Shown: positions 50,601-60,250 of the stretch, piece after piece
How the letters are laid out: each line of letters opens with the position of its first letter
Position numbering within the stretch: position 1 is the stretch's first letter
Assembly: GCA_009617715.1 (NCBI GenBank)
Contig: VTFK01000267.1
Span: 186,001-250,000, forward strand
Reading direction: 5' to 3'
Origin: Plectrocnemia conspersa
Lineage: Eukaryota; Arthropoda; Insecta; Trichoptera; Polycentropodidae
DNA length: 64,000 nt
The notes under the pieces: model-generated
What the model was told of the DNA's origin: nothing
The model's input: only the letters and a program-made list of their open reading frames with translations
The model's database searches: none
Made by a program: the position numbers and the translations under genes

Positions 50601-50604
50601 GTAA
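32676..50604 (+). CDS. ZAD-C2H2 zinc-finger protein with Q-rich tail
   Basis: Predicted nuclear DNA-binding transcription factor, 807 aa. Exons: 32676-32810, 36860-36997, 37080-37155, 37230-37360, 37477-37594, 37677-37804, 37871-38053, 44588-44731, 44796-44985, 45047-45224, 45284-45483, 46444-46667, 49300-49587, 49655-49741, 50401-50604. The ZAD dimerisation domain uses Cys16, Cys19, Cys57 and Cys60 and is split by the first intron. An acidic, Thr-rich linker follows. Three C2H2 fingers lie at about 213-300 and ten more at 306-612, several joined by TGEKP linkers. The tail (616-740) is rich in Gln and His. Exon 1 is GC-rich, unlike the rest. Frame holds at every join, but the 4-kb and 6.5-kb introns make exon 1-2 and 7-8 pairing the least certain. 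Targets cannot be predicted. Confidence 0.88.
33694..33897. mobile_element. hAT-type MITE, 204 bp, with 8-bp target duplication
   Basis: Terminal inverted repeats CAGTGGTCTTCAACCT and AGGTTGAAGAGCACTG are flanked on both sides by ATTTATAT (33686-33693 and 33898-33905). TIR sequence, 8-bp duplication and short length fit a non-autonomous hAT element. It sits in intron 1 of the zinc-finger gene. Confidence 0.92.
33930..34150 (-). repeat. Unclassified interspersed repeat, copy 3
   Basis: Inverse-orientation match to the core of 6266-6780: TTTTGGTCAATAGAAGAGCG, CAGAAGTCAAAAATCAACGT and AAAGCAATAAAATTGTGC. A further end-like piece, CATTCCCACTACGACGGCAC, lies at about 34228. Confidence 0.6.
35344..36648. 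mobile_element. Possible TTAA-flanked element, degenerate
   Basis: TTAA at 35340-35343 is followed by CCGTTTTTGTGCCGCAATG. TTAA at 36649-36652 is preceded by sequence whose complement reads CCCTTTTGACTGCTACAATG. These look like eroded piggyBac-type ends. The interior holds a DDE relic of the IS630/Tc1 type rather than a piggyBac transposase, so the boundaries may be coincidental or the insertions nested. Confidence 0.35.
35870..36070 (-). pseudogene. DDE transposase relic (IS630/Tc1-like, DDE_3)
   Basis: Minus-strand translation gives WLVFDSASIHHT, a stop, EVCELIEHTKHTLTFLP, then MNQIEGVFSKIKFSARNL. This is the second Asp (DSASIH) and final Glu (NQIEGVFSK) region of DDE_3 transposases. In-frame stops and missing upstream parts show it is dead. 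It lies in intron 1 of the zinc-finger gene. Confidence 0.65.
38462..39098. mobile_element. piggyBac-like MITE, 637 bp, TTAA-flanked
   Basis: TTAA at 38458-38461 and 39099-39102 bracket inverted ends CACTTAACCGGCGGGTCG and CGACCCGCCGTATAAGTG. There is no recognisable transposase. It contains a 35-bp tandem duplication (38846-38915) and lies 48 bp from the left TTAA of the larger piggyBac at 39151, in intron 7 of the zinc-finger gene. Confidence 0.85.
38846..38915. repeat. 35-bp perfect tandem duplication
   Basis: Two identical adjacent 35-bp units start GTTGATGCAAAGAG and end TGTCCCCCACAT, inside the 637-bp TTAA element. Confidence 0.95.
39151..41183 (-). mobile_element. piggyBac element with intact ends, decayed transposase
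   Basis: TTAA at 39147-39150 and 41184-41187 flank perfect ends CCTTCATCCGTCCCTC and GAGGGACGGATGAAGG, 2033 bp apart. The minus-strand transposase is present in pieces: acidic N-terminus with KDKGIKWRSKPS (40704-40952), RTTPGITRYAVSRIST (about 40620-40690), a catalytic core with YTGKIAGEAPERNQGRR, VTVDNFFISYEQ and NATKGGVDTLDK (39690-40166), and a Cys-rich C-terminus RCHICPKSDN...CKYCKRFICK (about 39355-39460). Frame breaks between pieces make it inactive. A GGGTC(N)nGACCCGAGGGAC palindromic motif recurs at 39190, 40975 and 41152. The ends should still be recognisable to a related transposase. Confidence 0.93.
42220..44165 (-). pseudogene. mariner transposase relic, interrupted by a hAT element
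   Basis: Minus-strand reading from 44164: FLRRFVTVDETWIHHNT then ETKEQSKQW, a mariner catalytic-Asp region, on to DADVKRKRQCLSNKKMLFH at 43856. The hAT element at 42450-43847 interrupts it. It resumes at 42441 with DNVPAHKSNVAMAKFHELRY, the second catalytic Asp, and after a frameshift PYDYYLFPNLKKWLGGKRF, including the third Asp, ending at about 42237. The N-terminal helix-turn-helix part is missing. Subfamily looks irritans-like, but I did not find the terminal repeats. Confidence 0.85.
42450..43847 (-). mobile_element. hAT element (GTF2IRD2/ZBED-like) nested in mariner
   Basis: Ends CAGTGGTCGGCAAACT and CACTTTGCCGACCCTG (imperfect inverted repeats) are flanked by an exact 8-bp duplication TCCTAGTG at 42442-42449 and 43848-43855. 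The 1398-bp body has minus-strand pieces of a hAT transposase of the type related to GTF2IRD2 and ZBED genes: LAVTDGAKSMTGVRKGFVAI (about 43585-43645), EEISKVMGLVITIINSIVAK with NHRQFREFFS (about 43420-43510), and a C-terminal DLENEVMIIFNVWNSIPDS (about 42911-42970). It has stops and frameshifts and cannot be active. It is younger than the mariner copy it split. Confidence 0.88.
46849..48367. mobile_element. piggyBac-like element, 1519 bp, TTAA-flanked
   Basis: TTAA at 46845-46848 and 48368-48371 bracket ends CCCTTTCTGCTCGTAAG and CTTACGAGTGCAAAGGG. Just inside the left end are two hairpins, GGTGCGTGAGACGCACC (46866) and GGGTGCGTTAGGCGCACC (46905). Plus-strand 47330-47460 encodes an acidic Asp/Ser-rich stretch (such as FCNDSDGEDFMFDFSSSNDD) like piggyBac N-termini, but no catalytic core follows, so this looks like an internally deleted copy. 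It lies in the zinc-finger gene intron between 46667 and 49300. Confidence 0.82.
48400..48900 (-). pseudogene. Tigger/pogo transposase relic
   Basis: Minus strand: FQASNGWFNKFKIRYSLHN, GKSGDVDKDAEKEF, IIIDGEYSPSQIFNVNEMGLF, then KKMPKRTF, SKEESIAPGHKPSKNRLTLF and GELKFKPMFIK after stops. This matches Tigger/CENP-B-like transposases through the first catalytic position, where the usual Asp (NADETGLF) is Glu here (NVNEMGLF). Nonsense codons show it is inactive. It starts about 30 bp beyond the right TTAA of the preceding element. Confidence 0.85.
49040..49205 (-). repeat. Unclassified interspersed repeat, copy 4
   Basis: Inverse match to the core of 6266-6780 (GTCAATAGGAGGGCGCAAAA, CAGAAGTCAAAAATTCACAT). 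It ends with a GAACGCTCGTTACAGAGCGTTC palindrome at about 49177-49199, the same terminal hairpin seen in copy 2. It lies 100 bp before zinc-finger exon 13. Confidence 0.65.
49364..49475 (+). repeat. Coding tandem repeat: QTQQV units and polyQ
   Basis: Four successive 15-bp units of the CAGACTCAACAAGTA type encode QTQQV repeats, followed by a run of CAG/CAA codons and a His-rich segment. The frame is kept, so length variation would change the protein without breaking it. Confidence 0.9.
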
Positions 50605-52078
50605 ACTAGTGCTTTATTACAAATTAATTCTAAAACTCATCTCGTATCCGACATAGATCTGATTAGAGTATTAGTCGTAAATATACAACGGAAATAAATT
50701 CACGCAAAGTCAATTTGGCAAATCATATAAATTATAATGTATGTGCAAGTTTATTGTTATTAAATATTTAAGTAGCTATGAGTTTTCGGTTATTTTGTGT
50801 CTACGCATGTACATAATATATGTAATTTTTATATATTTTAATAGCAAAAGTATTCCTTTTTCGATTATATGTGTATATTTGAATTAATATTAAATAATTT
50901 ATTTAATACTAATGGTTAAATAGTAAGACTTTTCATAATAAAGCAATAATGTTCTAAATATACATATAAATGCACAATCAACTGTTTTCCATTGCTAACA
51001 TATACTTCAAATGAATATTCTAAAATGACTGATGCTATATTTTACATTATTATATTATATTAACAATATATACACTACATAGCTGTGATAGATATATCGG
51101 TGATATTTAAAGCTCCTTCGATTGATTTTTACAAATGTTTAAATAAAAATGCACATTTTTGTTGCTTAGACTATCGTATTGTGTATTACTACATATATAT
51201 ATATTTCATTTTGTATATTTGTATATTGTTTATAATAGATATACTTATATTTATCATTTGTAAAGAGCAGATTTTTTGCCTTAAATCAATGATGTCCCAA
51301 ATCTCTTTTGTCTTTATTAGATGTTATATAACAATCTGGTTAATTATTCGTCCATAAAACTGAAAGACCATATAAACATGTTGTAACGTTGTAAGTAACA
51401 AATGTCAGAATTCATAATAAAAAATAGTTGAATTGAAATAATACTCTTTTTGTTACTGTGTTTTTTTTTCATAAGATTTCATAAATGCCCTGATTCTGCA
51501 TTTATACAAATAGCGAATATATTGCTGCTTGTTATCGGTTTATTGTACAAAATGTGTATTGGCAATATTAAATGAAGAAGAACTGTAGAACCTTGCAGTT
51601 ATGAAAATTAAATGGCTCTGATCTTGATCGAATAGTGATCAAGCTCGAGAGTGATTGGTGGTAAGTAAATTCGTCATGGTCATCAAATGCTGGATGATGT
51701 CACATCCAGGCCTGCCGAGAGGCGGGGGGGGAGAGGACAAATTCCTGGGGCCCTACTCTCGAAAAAATCATAGCAAGAATATAGTTACAAAAAAAATAAA
51801 AATCGACCTCAAATAATGAATCTAAGCTAAACTACAGCTGTTTGAGATGTATGTACTGATGTATTTCAGATATAAGTTTCTTCAGTCTTTTTATTTATAC
51901 AATAAATAAAAGGTGCGGAACATTGCCTTCAATTGCACCCACTTTATAGGTAGTATTTTCACAATAAACATTATTATTCAAAGGGACAGATGGTAGTTTT
52001 TTGACGCGGCTCCGATTGTGTTAAAACTTTATTGTAAATAATAATTGACATTATTGATTTTGAACTTTTAAAAATATA

Positions 52079-52939
52079 ATGCATGCCCTACACTCTCTGG
52101 AAGTTGTCCGAACCGAAGTTACGACTTCGAGTAAATGACCACACTGTCGCAAATTTCATATGCCGTCTGGACGGCGGCCGTGAATGACGTCTGGAATCAA
52201 TTTACGCAAAATCTTAGTCGGCTTTTGCAAAATGCCATAAGGCATAAAAATGATACTTCAGAATACGAACACCACATCTGTGACTATCCTAGAATTTGTC
52301 GCCATCGATTCTAAATAAGAATTCGTTATGATGTGACATTTATATAAACCGATCTAGGAAAATACATAAGGATATTCGAAACGATTTTTTTTAACAAAAT
52401 CAAGTACCACTAATATTTTTTAATTATTTAATTTTATATGAAAAAAAATATAATAACGATATCTGTTAGAAGAATATACTATCAAAAATATAATTAATCC
52501 CTTTTGGTGCCCTAAAATATTCAAAGACGTCAGTAAGAGTCTGTTGAAATTCCCGATAAGCTTGTGGTATTATAACTTGACTACGTGACCACAATGCAGA
52601 GCTCGACATGCGTGTTTACCATAGGATGCCTACACGCATACTGAAATTGAACCAAGTTACTCGTTCTATCTCAGTTTGTGAAACACCATATCATTATCTC
52701 TCTCACTTTCGTCACTTAGCACGCGAGAGAGCGAAAGCGCTCGAAAGAGCAGCTCCGACTTCGGTCCCTTTGACTCGGAAATAACGCCAACAATGTTTAT
52801 TACCCCCACTTTACCTCCCGTTCTCGGTAACCTCGGACAACTTCCAAGAGATTTTAGAGCGGGCAGAACCGAAGTAACCCACTATATTCTCCGTCTTTGG
52901 CCAACCTTGGCCAACTTCCAGAGAGTGTAGTGCAGGCAT
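52079..52939. mobile_element. TIR element, 861 bp, class unknown
   Basis: Left end ATGCATGCCCTACACTCTCT, then GGAAGTTG; the right end is its near-perfect inverse (CAACTTCC, then AGAGAGTGTAGTGCAGGCAT), with two mismatches over about 28 bp. The interior is GC-rich for this genome and carries CTCTCTCACTTTCGTCAC and CACGCGAGAGAGCGAAAG. It is related to 28060-29520. No ORF or clear target duplication was seen. Confidence 0.75.
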
Positions 52940-52986
52940 TAGTCATGAGAGAAAATATTCAAGAATGTAAATAAGTAACAGTAAAT

Positions 52987-53024
52987 TTAGGTATTCGATC
53001 TGAATTTTCAGATCGAATACCTAA
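52987..53024. repeat. 38-bp inverted repeat (18-bp arms, 2-bp spacer)
   Basis: Arms TTAGGTATTCGATCTGAA and TTCAGATCGAATACCTAA are exactly complementary, separated by TT. It lies 47 bp past the right end of the TIR element, between the zinc-finger gene and ARMC2. Confidence 0.97.
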
Positions 53025-53751
53025 GGAAGAACTACTATTTATTACATATATTTCTTATTTATCAAAATATAAATGATTAACCCAGTTGTTTTATTGTGTG
53101 TCAACATAAAAAACCAGCTGTGCCGTACCTTTTTTCATCTATGTTTTATTAATTAATTTCTGAATAGTTCAACAAGTTCCTTAACAATGATATGTTTCTA
53201 TGCAGTAATGATTTAAACAGTAATATATTATCACAGTTTGAGAAATTTGTTTACTCTAATGTGTACTATTTCAATAATGAATCAGTAAGTAAATATAAGA
53301 ACTTAACACACAAATATTGATATTATATTTCGCTTTTGATAAAAAAAGAAGCATTATTGTTCCGAGTGTATATTCTGAACATTTTTTTTGTGTATGTATC
53401 AAAGATTGACATAATCAGATTTTAATATTAAATTACAGTTTCAATGAAACAAAGTGACATAACAACGCAAAATGATAACTCATATCTATCATAAAAAATG
53501 AGACTATTATTGATTAGCTCAAAATAAGCATCAAAGTATGAATATGTTGAGTTTGTCATTTAGCTGCCATGGCAACTTGACCAACACAAACATGATGAAC
53601 TAGATTTTTATTCTGCAGCACAGTCCTTGTCACGTTTTAACGGTGACCAGTAGTGGAGTGAAAAATACATGTACTTATTTACACTTTACATAATATTTCA
53701 TAAGTTTGCAATATACTTATTAATAAATTATTCTCTGTGAAAGATGGCACT

Positions 53752-56700
53752 ATGAAGAAACGACAAAATGATACCGATGCTCAGCTTCCGTTTTATATAT
53801 CATCACATAAATATAAAACAAGCTCTGAAATAATTACTGAAGCTAGAGCTGGAATATGTCAAGGTTATATTTATACATAATTTTTATTAAACATTCTTCT
53901 ACCTCATCTGATTTTTTGCCAAATGGACTTGATTTGGTTGTGTATCCCTCATTTATGACAATATATCACACACCTAAAATAATTTATTGAATAAAAAATC
54001 AACAAAAGAAGATAATTTTTCTATATACTCTTCATAGAAGTCGTTACAATTTTTTTACAGTATGGGGCCAAGTATTGTTATTAAGCAATATAATATATAT
54101 ACTTACAAGTCCATGTCTCTGATTCAATTTCAGGCTTTAGATGATTCTCGAGATTACATATATTGTTCTGGTAAGTGTTTTTTCTAAGCATGTGCCCCAA
54201 AATTACTCGAAAGAGAGTCAGCATAATCTTTCTTGGAGATGATTGTTTATGGAATTTATAGTACCATTCCTTGCTCGCTCTCATAGTTACCAGTTGATAC
54301 TGATGCACCTAGGTTTCATTTCTAGTATCCACATTGAAGACACTTTGTGGAACGGCAAGCACTAATACTAATGGTACTTTCTAGATTATTGTACAGTTGC
54401 CGGAGTGACAGACATGCATCACCATACTGAACCTTTATTCATCGATGAATTTCAATGGGTTTCAACTCTATAAAGCTCAAAAAACGAATAACATAGTGCT
54501 GCTCCTCATTGGCGCAAGTTGCAAGTGCAACAGCGATTGAAACATACTGTTGAACCTTCGTGTTTTTACTTTCTACCTGATTCGCACTCTACAAACTATA
54601 TGCAAACCAGATGCCAATTTACAAGACAACAGAGCAGTGTTTTGAATTTTTATAACTTTCAGATATTCACTTTCTGTTCTGAGGTTAAAACTCGGCTAAC
54701 AACCAAGGAACAGAGTGAGAATGCAGAGATGCTTTGTCTATTTCATTTGCGCACATTACAAAAGCAATTTCTACGCCTAAAGTTATGAGTATCATGTCTA
54801 ATCCGTTTTATGAAGTTGATTCTCTATGCTGTCTAAGATGTAGGGAATTCTTCTCAACGGCATTGATTCGTCACTGTTTCAAATCCATAAAGGAATATAG
54901 AGAAAATTCATAGTCTAGAATTCAGTTTCATCTTAAGTATTATTATATTCTATTCCAGCTTATTCATTTTCCTTTAACAAAACTTCTTTACTCTAGTTAA
55001 AATTGTGGCTCAAGTATCATTTGAGCTTTTTATTACGTATGAAGTATGACTATGCTTCTATTGTGTAATTATTATTATTTTTTATATTATACATAGGTAG
55101 TGTTGTATTTATTTTATAATTATTTTTTATTGAATTGTAGGAAACATGAACGATAGCTTAAATGTTATCGGCGGTTCAGGAGTGCCTCGTGCATTGGGGA
55201 CTCAACGACCTTTCACTCCTCGTGAAAGACAACGGACGCTATTTGGAAAATTAGGAAGATCCAGTAGACCACCAAGCGCCGTAAAGTAAGTATTCAATAA
55301 ATAAAATATATTATACTCAATAATAATCGAATCAATCAGTTTGAAGTATCTACAACATCAGAGCAACGAGTCTATAAGGAATTCGGTGATTGGCAGCAAG
55401 AAACCGCAAGGAAGTTCAAGTTTTGATGATCGTACTTTGGACAACATTGATGAAAAACCAGAGTTATCATCTGGTCGAAAGAAGAAAGAGGATTTATATT
55501 TAAAGGTCAAGAGTTTGAATGTAGAATTGGATCAAGATGTGGAGAATCAGTTCAATTCCGGATCGAAATTAAAGTTGCCGTCGTTGAATGGTCTTCCTAA
55601 GCCTCTGCATCACAGAAAGAACGGAAATCAACGTTCGTCAATCTTCCTTCAAAGCTGTAAGTTCAAGTTCAATATAAGAAACACTAAAAAATTTTAAAAT
55701 GTGGTTTTAAAGATTTTTAGTAAAATTATGATTTCTTGTTGTAGCAAATATTTAAAAAATATATTACATACATTAACATTATTTTCATTAACCAGTATCT
55801 GAAGATAAAGAAGATCAGCATGCTCCTCATAATTTATTCTACACTTCAGTTATATCAAAGTCCTCAGAGTTGACATCCAGAGACGACGAAGATGTAATCT
55901 CAGGCCAAAACAATACAATCTCTTTGGATGTTTTCAATAAAAGGAGACTATTTGGTGATTTTCAATCAAAAAGCGAAGATCCGAACGAATTGTTCTATCG
56001 CTCTGAAGACGATTTATCAAAGAACGATGATCAAGATTGTATGAAATAATAATATGAATTTAGTAATATCAATTTGTATAAAACTGTTTTTATTATCATT
56101 AAAAATTTTCAATAATAAAATTTCAGATGTGACAAATACAAATACTCTATCGGTTGCTGTACAAATTCCTCCACCGAAAGCCGTTAAACCTGATCGTCTG
56201 AACCGGGATTCTTTGCAATTCAAGAAGACCATCAAATCTCCGTCTATTTGTAACTTGTTAGACAATTTATCAAATAAAGATTCTCAGTTGTTAACCGAAG
56301 AGGATATCATAGAAATGATGTCCATACTTTATAACGAACTGGAAAAAGAAATACCATGGCAGAATATCAACGGAGACGAAAAAGCTACAATACTGAAAGT
56401 TCTTTATAAATATGTGGAAAATTCCAACGAACGACTGCTGATAGCAATGGCTCGTATAATTCTTGCTGTGAGGAATATTTTTTATATTTTCAGAACAAAT
56501 ATATCAGTTCAGATGTTTATAAATAAATTTAATATTTTAGTTACGAGTCACAGGAAGCAATCTCTCTGGCGTGTGCAAATTAATATTTAAAGTATCTCGT
56601 AACGCTAAGAATGATCACTTATTCTTAAATGATAACTTATTAGGTATGTATTTTGATTTAGATTTAGTCAAGAAGGAAAGTTTTTGAAAATATAGTTTTA

Positions 56701-59700
56701 AAATGGTTTGATAATTACTTAAAAAAAAGAAAGCAAAAAATTTAAATAAATTATACTTATTCCAAAGAGAAAATAACATCTCACGGTATACCACAGGGGT
56801 CCACATTAGGACCATTGTTGTTTATAATATATATTATTGATATAATTAATAATATAGAAAAATGTAAAATACATCTTACATTTTAAATTGGTTAAAAATA
56901 ATGTATTTTAAACTACATTTATGTTTATTTACTACAAAAATATGTTAGATAATAATATAAAAATGGTTATAGATAACTATTACAGAAATTGTTAATAATA
57001 TAAAATATTTAGGAGTACTTGTAGATAAAAAAAATAATTTAAAGGAAAATTATTCATTTTCAGAACTATTTATAATCGGACTGGGGAGAGCAGAACCATT
57101 GAACGACGCTGAATGTCTGATTTACGGATACGGAGCGCTCAAATTTTTAGGAATGAATTCTATCATATTGGAAAAGATGCGACCACTCGGTATTCTACAG
57201 TTGATGACACTTCATTTAAAGATGTTTAACGAAGCTGTAATACATATAATTATGGTAATATCATACAAGAGCTGGAGTTGGAGGCCCTCAGTATTATTTG
57301 TTTATAGAGATCGGAAAACCTACGAGCAGTCGGTGAACAAGGATGCCACTGTCTTTATCAATTAACCGGAGCCCTTCGTAACATGGCCGGTGGTGATGCA
57401 ATTTGGAACGGTATTCCGATTGATCACTCTTCGGGCGAATCTTCACCATGTAACGCTCTGTTGGATTTTGTTACTGAGGGAACGTTAACAGAGCTCTGCA
57501 AGACTATTAGTCTATTCATTGATGACTTAGACGTGGAGACTAATGCGTCAAGAACTTTGAGGTACATAATAATTATTATTACAATCTTAGGGAAATTTTT
57601 ACATTACGTATTTGTTTCAGTGTTTTATCTGCTGATTATGAATGCTGTGCTAATTTGTGCGAGCAAAATGGAATATTGCAATCGATTGTGAAGTTGTTAC
57701 AAACTTATGCGGAAAAACCACCTTTGATTGTTCGTCTCAATTACATATTGGGTAATATGGTGGCTTGCAACAACGAAATAAGATTGGACGTTAGTATTAT
57801 TTATACAATAATCATTTAGATCTGTGTGTAACGCTTGTAGTTAGTCGCTAATGAAAATATAATTTATTTTATTATGCTAGATTTATATCTCATCTTCTGA
57901 ATTATTAATGAACTATTTCAAATGCTGAAATATTTTGTAAATTCCTGATGTATAGTATTAAACTAAAGATTACTATGTGTTCCAATATTAATACTTTTGC
58001 TTTATATAAAACCAACCTACCCAAAAGTACAGGAGTCACTGATATTGATATATATTTAAAACAAGATTGCTGCTAATTTGTTGATCGTTTTAGTTGTATA
58101 ATGAACCAGGAGCAATAAATGCTTTGATGAAAGTGTTGGATACTTATCTAAAGCAAAGCTGGCCTTGTAGAAAAATGGAGAGTGCGGAGAATATTATTAT
58201 AGGGAGTGATTTAGACGGATCGAATGGCTCCGACGAAGATGTGATGGTTAAAGTGAGTGAAGCGGTATTCAAGAGTCAATATCAATTATGTTTGATATAA
58301 AATTAATGTAATTTTAGACGATAAGAGTCATCGCAAACATGTGCATGAATCCTACAGTAGGTACCAGAGTGATTGAAGGCGATGGTTACGGTGAACGCAT
58401 TCTTTCGTGGATTTTGTCAAGCTTGAGACAGTATGCTCCTACGGACAGCGTGGAATTAACAGTGAGCACTTTGGCCGCGTTGAATAACATTTCTTATTAT
58501 CATATTGGAGAGCAAGTCACAACGACAGCATTCAGCGGATTACAAATTCATTTCTGTGAAGGTGAGTTGAATCGATTATACATAAACACAATGAGACACG
58601 ACAAAAGAGTGCTATGTCTTATATTTTTAGCGTTGTGTCGACTTTTATCACGCAATGTAAGCCCTTGGGTTACGGAAGCTATTCGAGTTTTGGGGAATAT
58701 GTCACGCAATAAATTAACGAGAGATTATATCGTCGAAACTGGCGCTCTGACGAATATTGTTAAATTGACTGAAAGCGGTTTGTTTGCTTCGTAAATATTT
58801 ATGATCAGCGGATTTGCTTATGTATAATTTCATTTTCAGATGATGTTGAAGCTTCTTTGGCTGCGGCAGGTGTTTTGGTAAATATGGCGGCCGATGAGAA
58901 TGCTCGACAGCTGTGGATGAACGCGGGAGGTATAAAAGAAGCCACTAATGCTTTGCAAAACGCAGCAGAAAATCACCATTGGCAAGTGGCACATTTGCTG
59001 TGTCAAGCTCTTTGGAACGCCACACCTTTACCAAATTCAGATGTATCTGTTTTAACCCCATTATTACTGGATATATTAGGTAATTGTAGATTATAATAGT
59101 TAAATTCAGCGGTATCACGGTTTTATTTTTCAAAATTTTCTAATTGTATTTTTCTCATTAGCACTTTCTTTATGAGAAAAAAAAATTATAGACCTTCCTT
59201 GAAGAACATTTGTAGAGTTGTGTGTACTATTTTAACTTTGTTAAGAGACAATGAAATATTTTCCTAAATCAAACCAATAATAAGAAAGTGGTAGTAATTC
59301 TAATTGCAGATCTACTAAAATTTCATTTGATACATGGACTGTTTATTGTTTTGTGTTCTCATACTGCAGTAAATGTTTAGCGTATACCTTTTGCCAACTC
59401 TTACTTAAAGTTTAACGTAGTGATCCACTCAGTAATTGTTACATATAAGGCCACTAGAAACAAAATGAGCAATCTCTGTATTTCGTAATTTTATAGTACG
59501 GCGCATTTCCTGATTTGAGTATTTCTTCAACTAATACACAATTTTTTTTTTTTGTGTTATTATTCTGACTAATATTTAGTGATCCACAAAGTTTCATGTA
59601 CAATTCATGAGCAGTTATTTTTCAAAATTATAGTTTAAAGGTTGGAGACTGCTCTTTTTGATACAAACCTATAAGAATATTGCCCGTTTTGTTACAAGAT

Positions 59701-60180
59701 TTCCATTGAAGGTCATTCGCACAGTTTACCTAAATCAGGGGTTGTAAAATTCGGGTAAACAAAAACTTTAGCAAAAAAGAAAAACTTATTTGCATACATG
59801 AGACTACATCAGCCTTTAAAAAACTATTTTATATCAATCAGTAATAGTTGTTTTATTTAATAAGATTTAAATTGAAGAAAGATCATTTACGTTTCATTTT
59901 GTTATGTTTATATTTTAAATTTTTACTTTTAGATGAACAACAAGTCTTTGGAAATATCGACGCAATCAATACATCATTTTTAGATGTTCATTCGACCAAT
60001 GGAAAGTCATTAATGAACGATTATACTATGACACATCTAGCATGGGAGGAATTTGCAGCAGTTGCAGTCAATCTTCTCGATAAGATTGATCCAGAAATTG
60101 ATTATTCATATGACGACGAAAATATCGAGAGTATGTTTTTGACGAAATCGCCAGTAAATGCCGATCTTATACCGATTTAA
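53752..60180 (+). CDS. ARMC2: Armadillo repeat-containing protein 2
   Basis: Cytoplasmic armadillo-repeat protein; vertebrate ARMC2 is needed for sperm flagellum axoneme assembly. Exons: 53752-53863, 55141-55285, 55340-55656, 55796-56038, 56127-56467, 56541-56643, 57064-57236, 57308-57561, 57621-57789, 58094-58252, 58318-58561, 58631-58777, 58840-59079, 59933-60180, giving 964 aa (human about 870). The N-terminus LPFYISSHKYKTSSEIITEA followed by TQRPFTPRERQRTLFG is diagnostic of ARMC2 and fixes the start, since exon 2 alone would give a later ATG. Exons 3-4 encode a low-complexity linker; armadillo-like helices run from about residue 310 to 940, such as RLNYILGNMVACNNEIRL and EAIRVLGNMSRNKLTRDYIV. 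A three-codon uORF overlaps the start. It converges on CUSTOS. Confidence 0.93.
54090..54500 (-). pseudogene. mariner transposase relic in ARMC2 intron 1
   Basis: Minus-strand pieces: EEQHYVIRFLSFIELKPIEI then KVQYGDACLSLRQLYNN, which resembles the mariner helix-turn-helix, then NET-VHQYQLVTMRASKEWYYK and SSPRKIMLTLFRVILGHMLR, which resembles the catalytic DETWVHHY region. The part between is deleted and stops are present. It is a different copy and subtype from the relic at 42220-44165. Confidence 0.6.
56745..57058 (+). pseudogene. LINE reverse transcriptase fragment in ARMC2 intron 6
   Basis: Plus-strand translation ITSHGIPQGSTLGPLLFIIY is the reverse-transcriptase motif after the catalytic strand (GxPQGSxLGPLLF) of the Jockey/CR1-type LINEs. 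Further on NIKYLGVLVDKKNNL matches the RT thumb region. The YxDD segment between is lost. It ends directly before the acceptor of ARMC2 exon 7. Confidence 0.75.
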
Positions 60181-60250
60181 TACGTAGAACACAAAAATGT
60201 ATTAGAAAATTATAGAAAGTAAATAAAATTATTTAATAAAACATGTTTTT
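60181..60250. terminator. Convergent 3' ends of ARMC2 and the CUSTOS-like gene
   Basis: Only 70 bp separate the two stop codons. AATAAA at about 60222 and TAATAAAA at about 60235 serve the plus strand. The 3' UTRs of the two genes must overlap. Confidence 0.6.

Larger units (their letters stand above)
50605..53751. other. Spacer between the zinc-finger gene and ARMC2
   Basis: The zinc-finger 3' UTR comes first, with AATAAA at about 50693 and another at about 50938. The rest is AT-rich with the TIR element at 52079-52939, a hairpin at 52987 and a GC-rich fragment near 51710-51770 (GGCCTGCCGAGAGGC type). No further gene is supported. Confidence 0.5.

Noticed and set aside
55147..55285. ARMC2 start at the ATG in exon 2
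   Set aside because: The upstream exon at 53752-53863 encodes the conserved PFY and EIITEAR segment in frame, so that ATG is internal.
56017..56265. Minus-strand frame over ARMC2 exon 5
   Set aside because: Antisense shadow of a coding exon.
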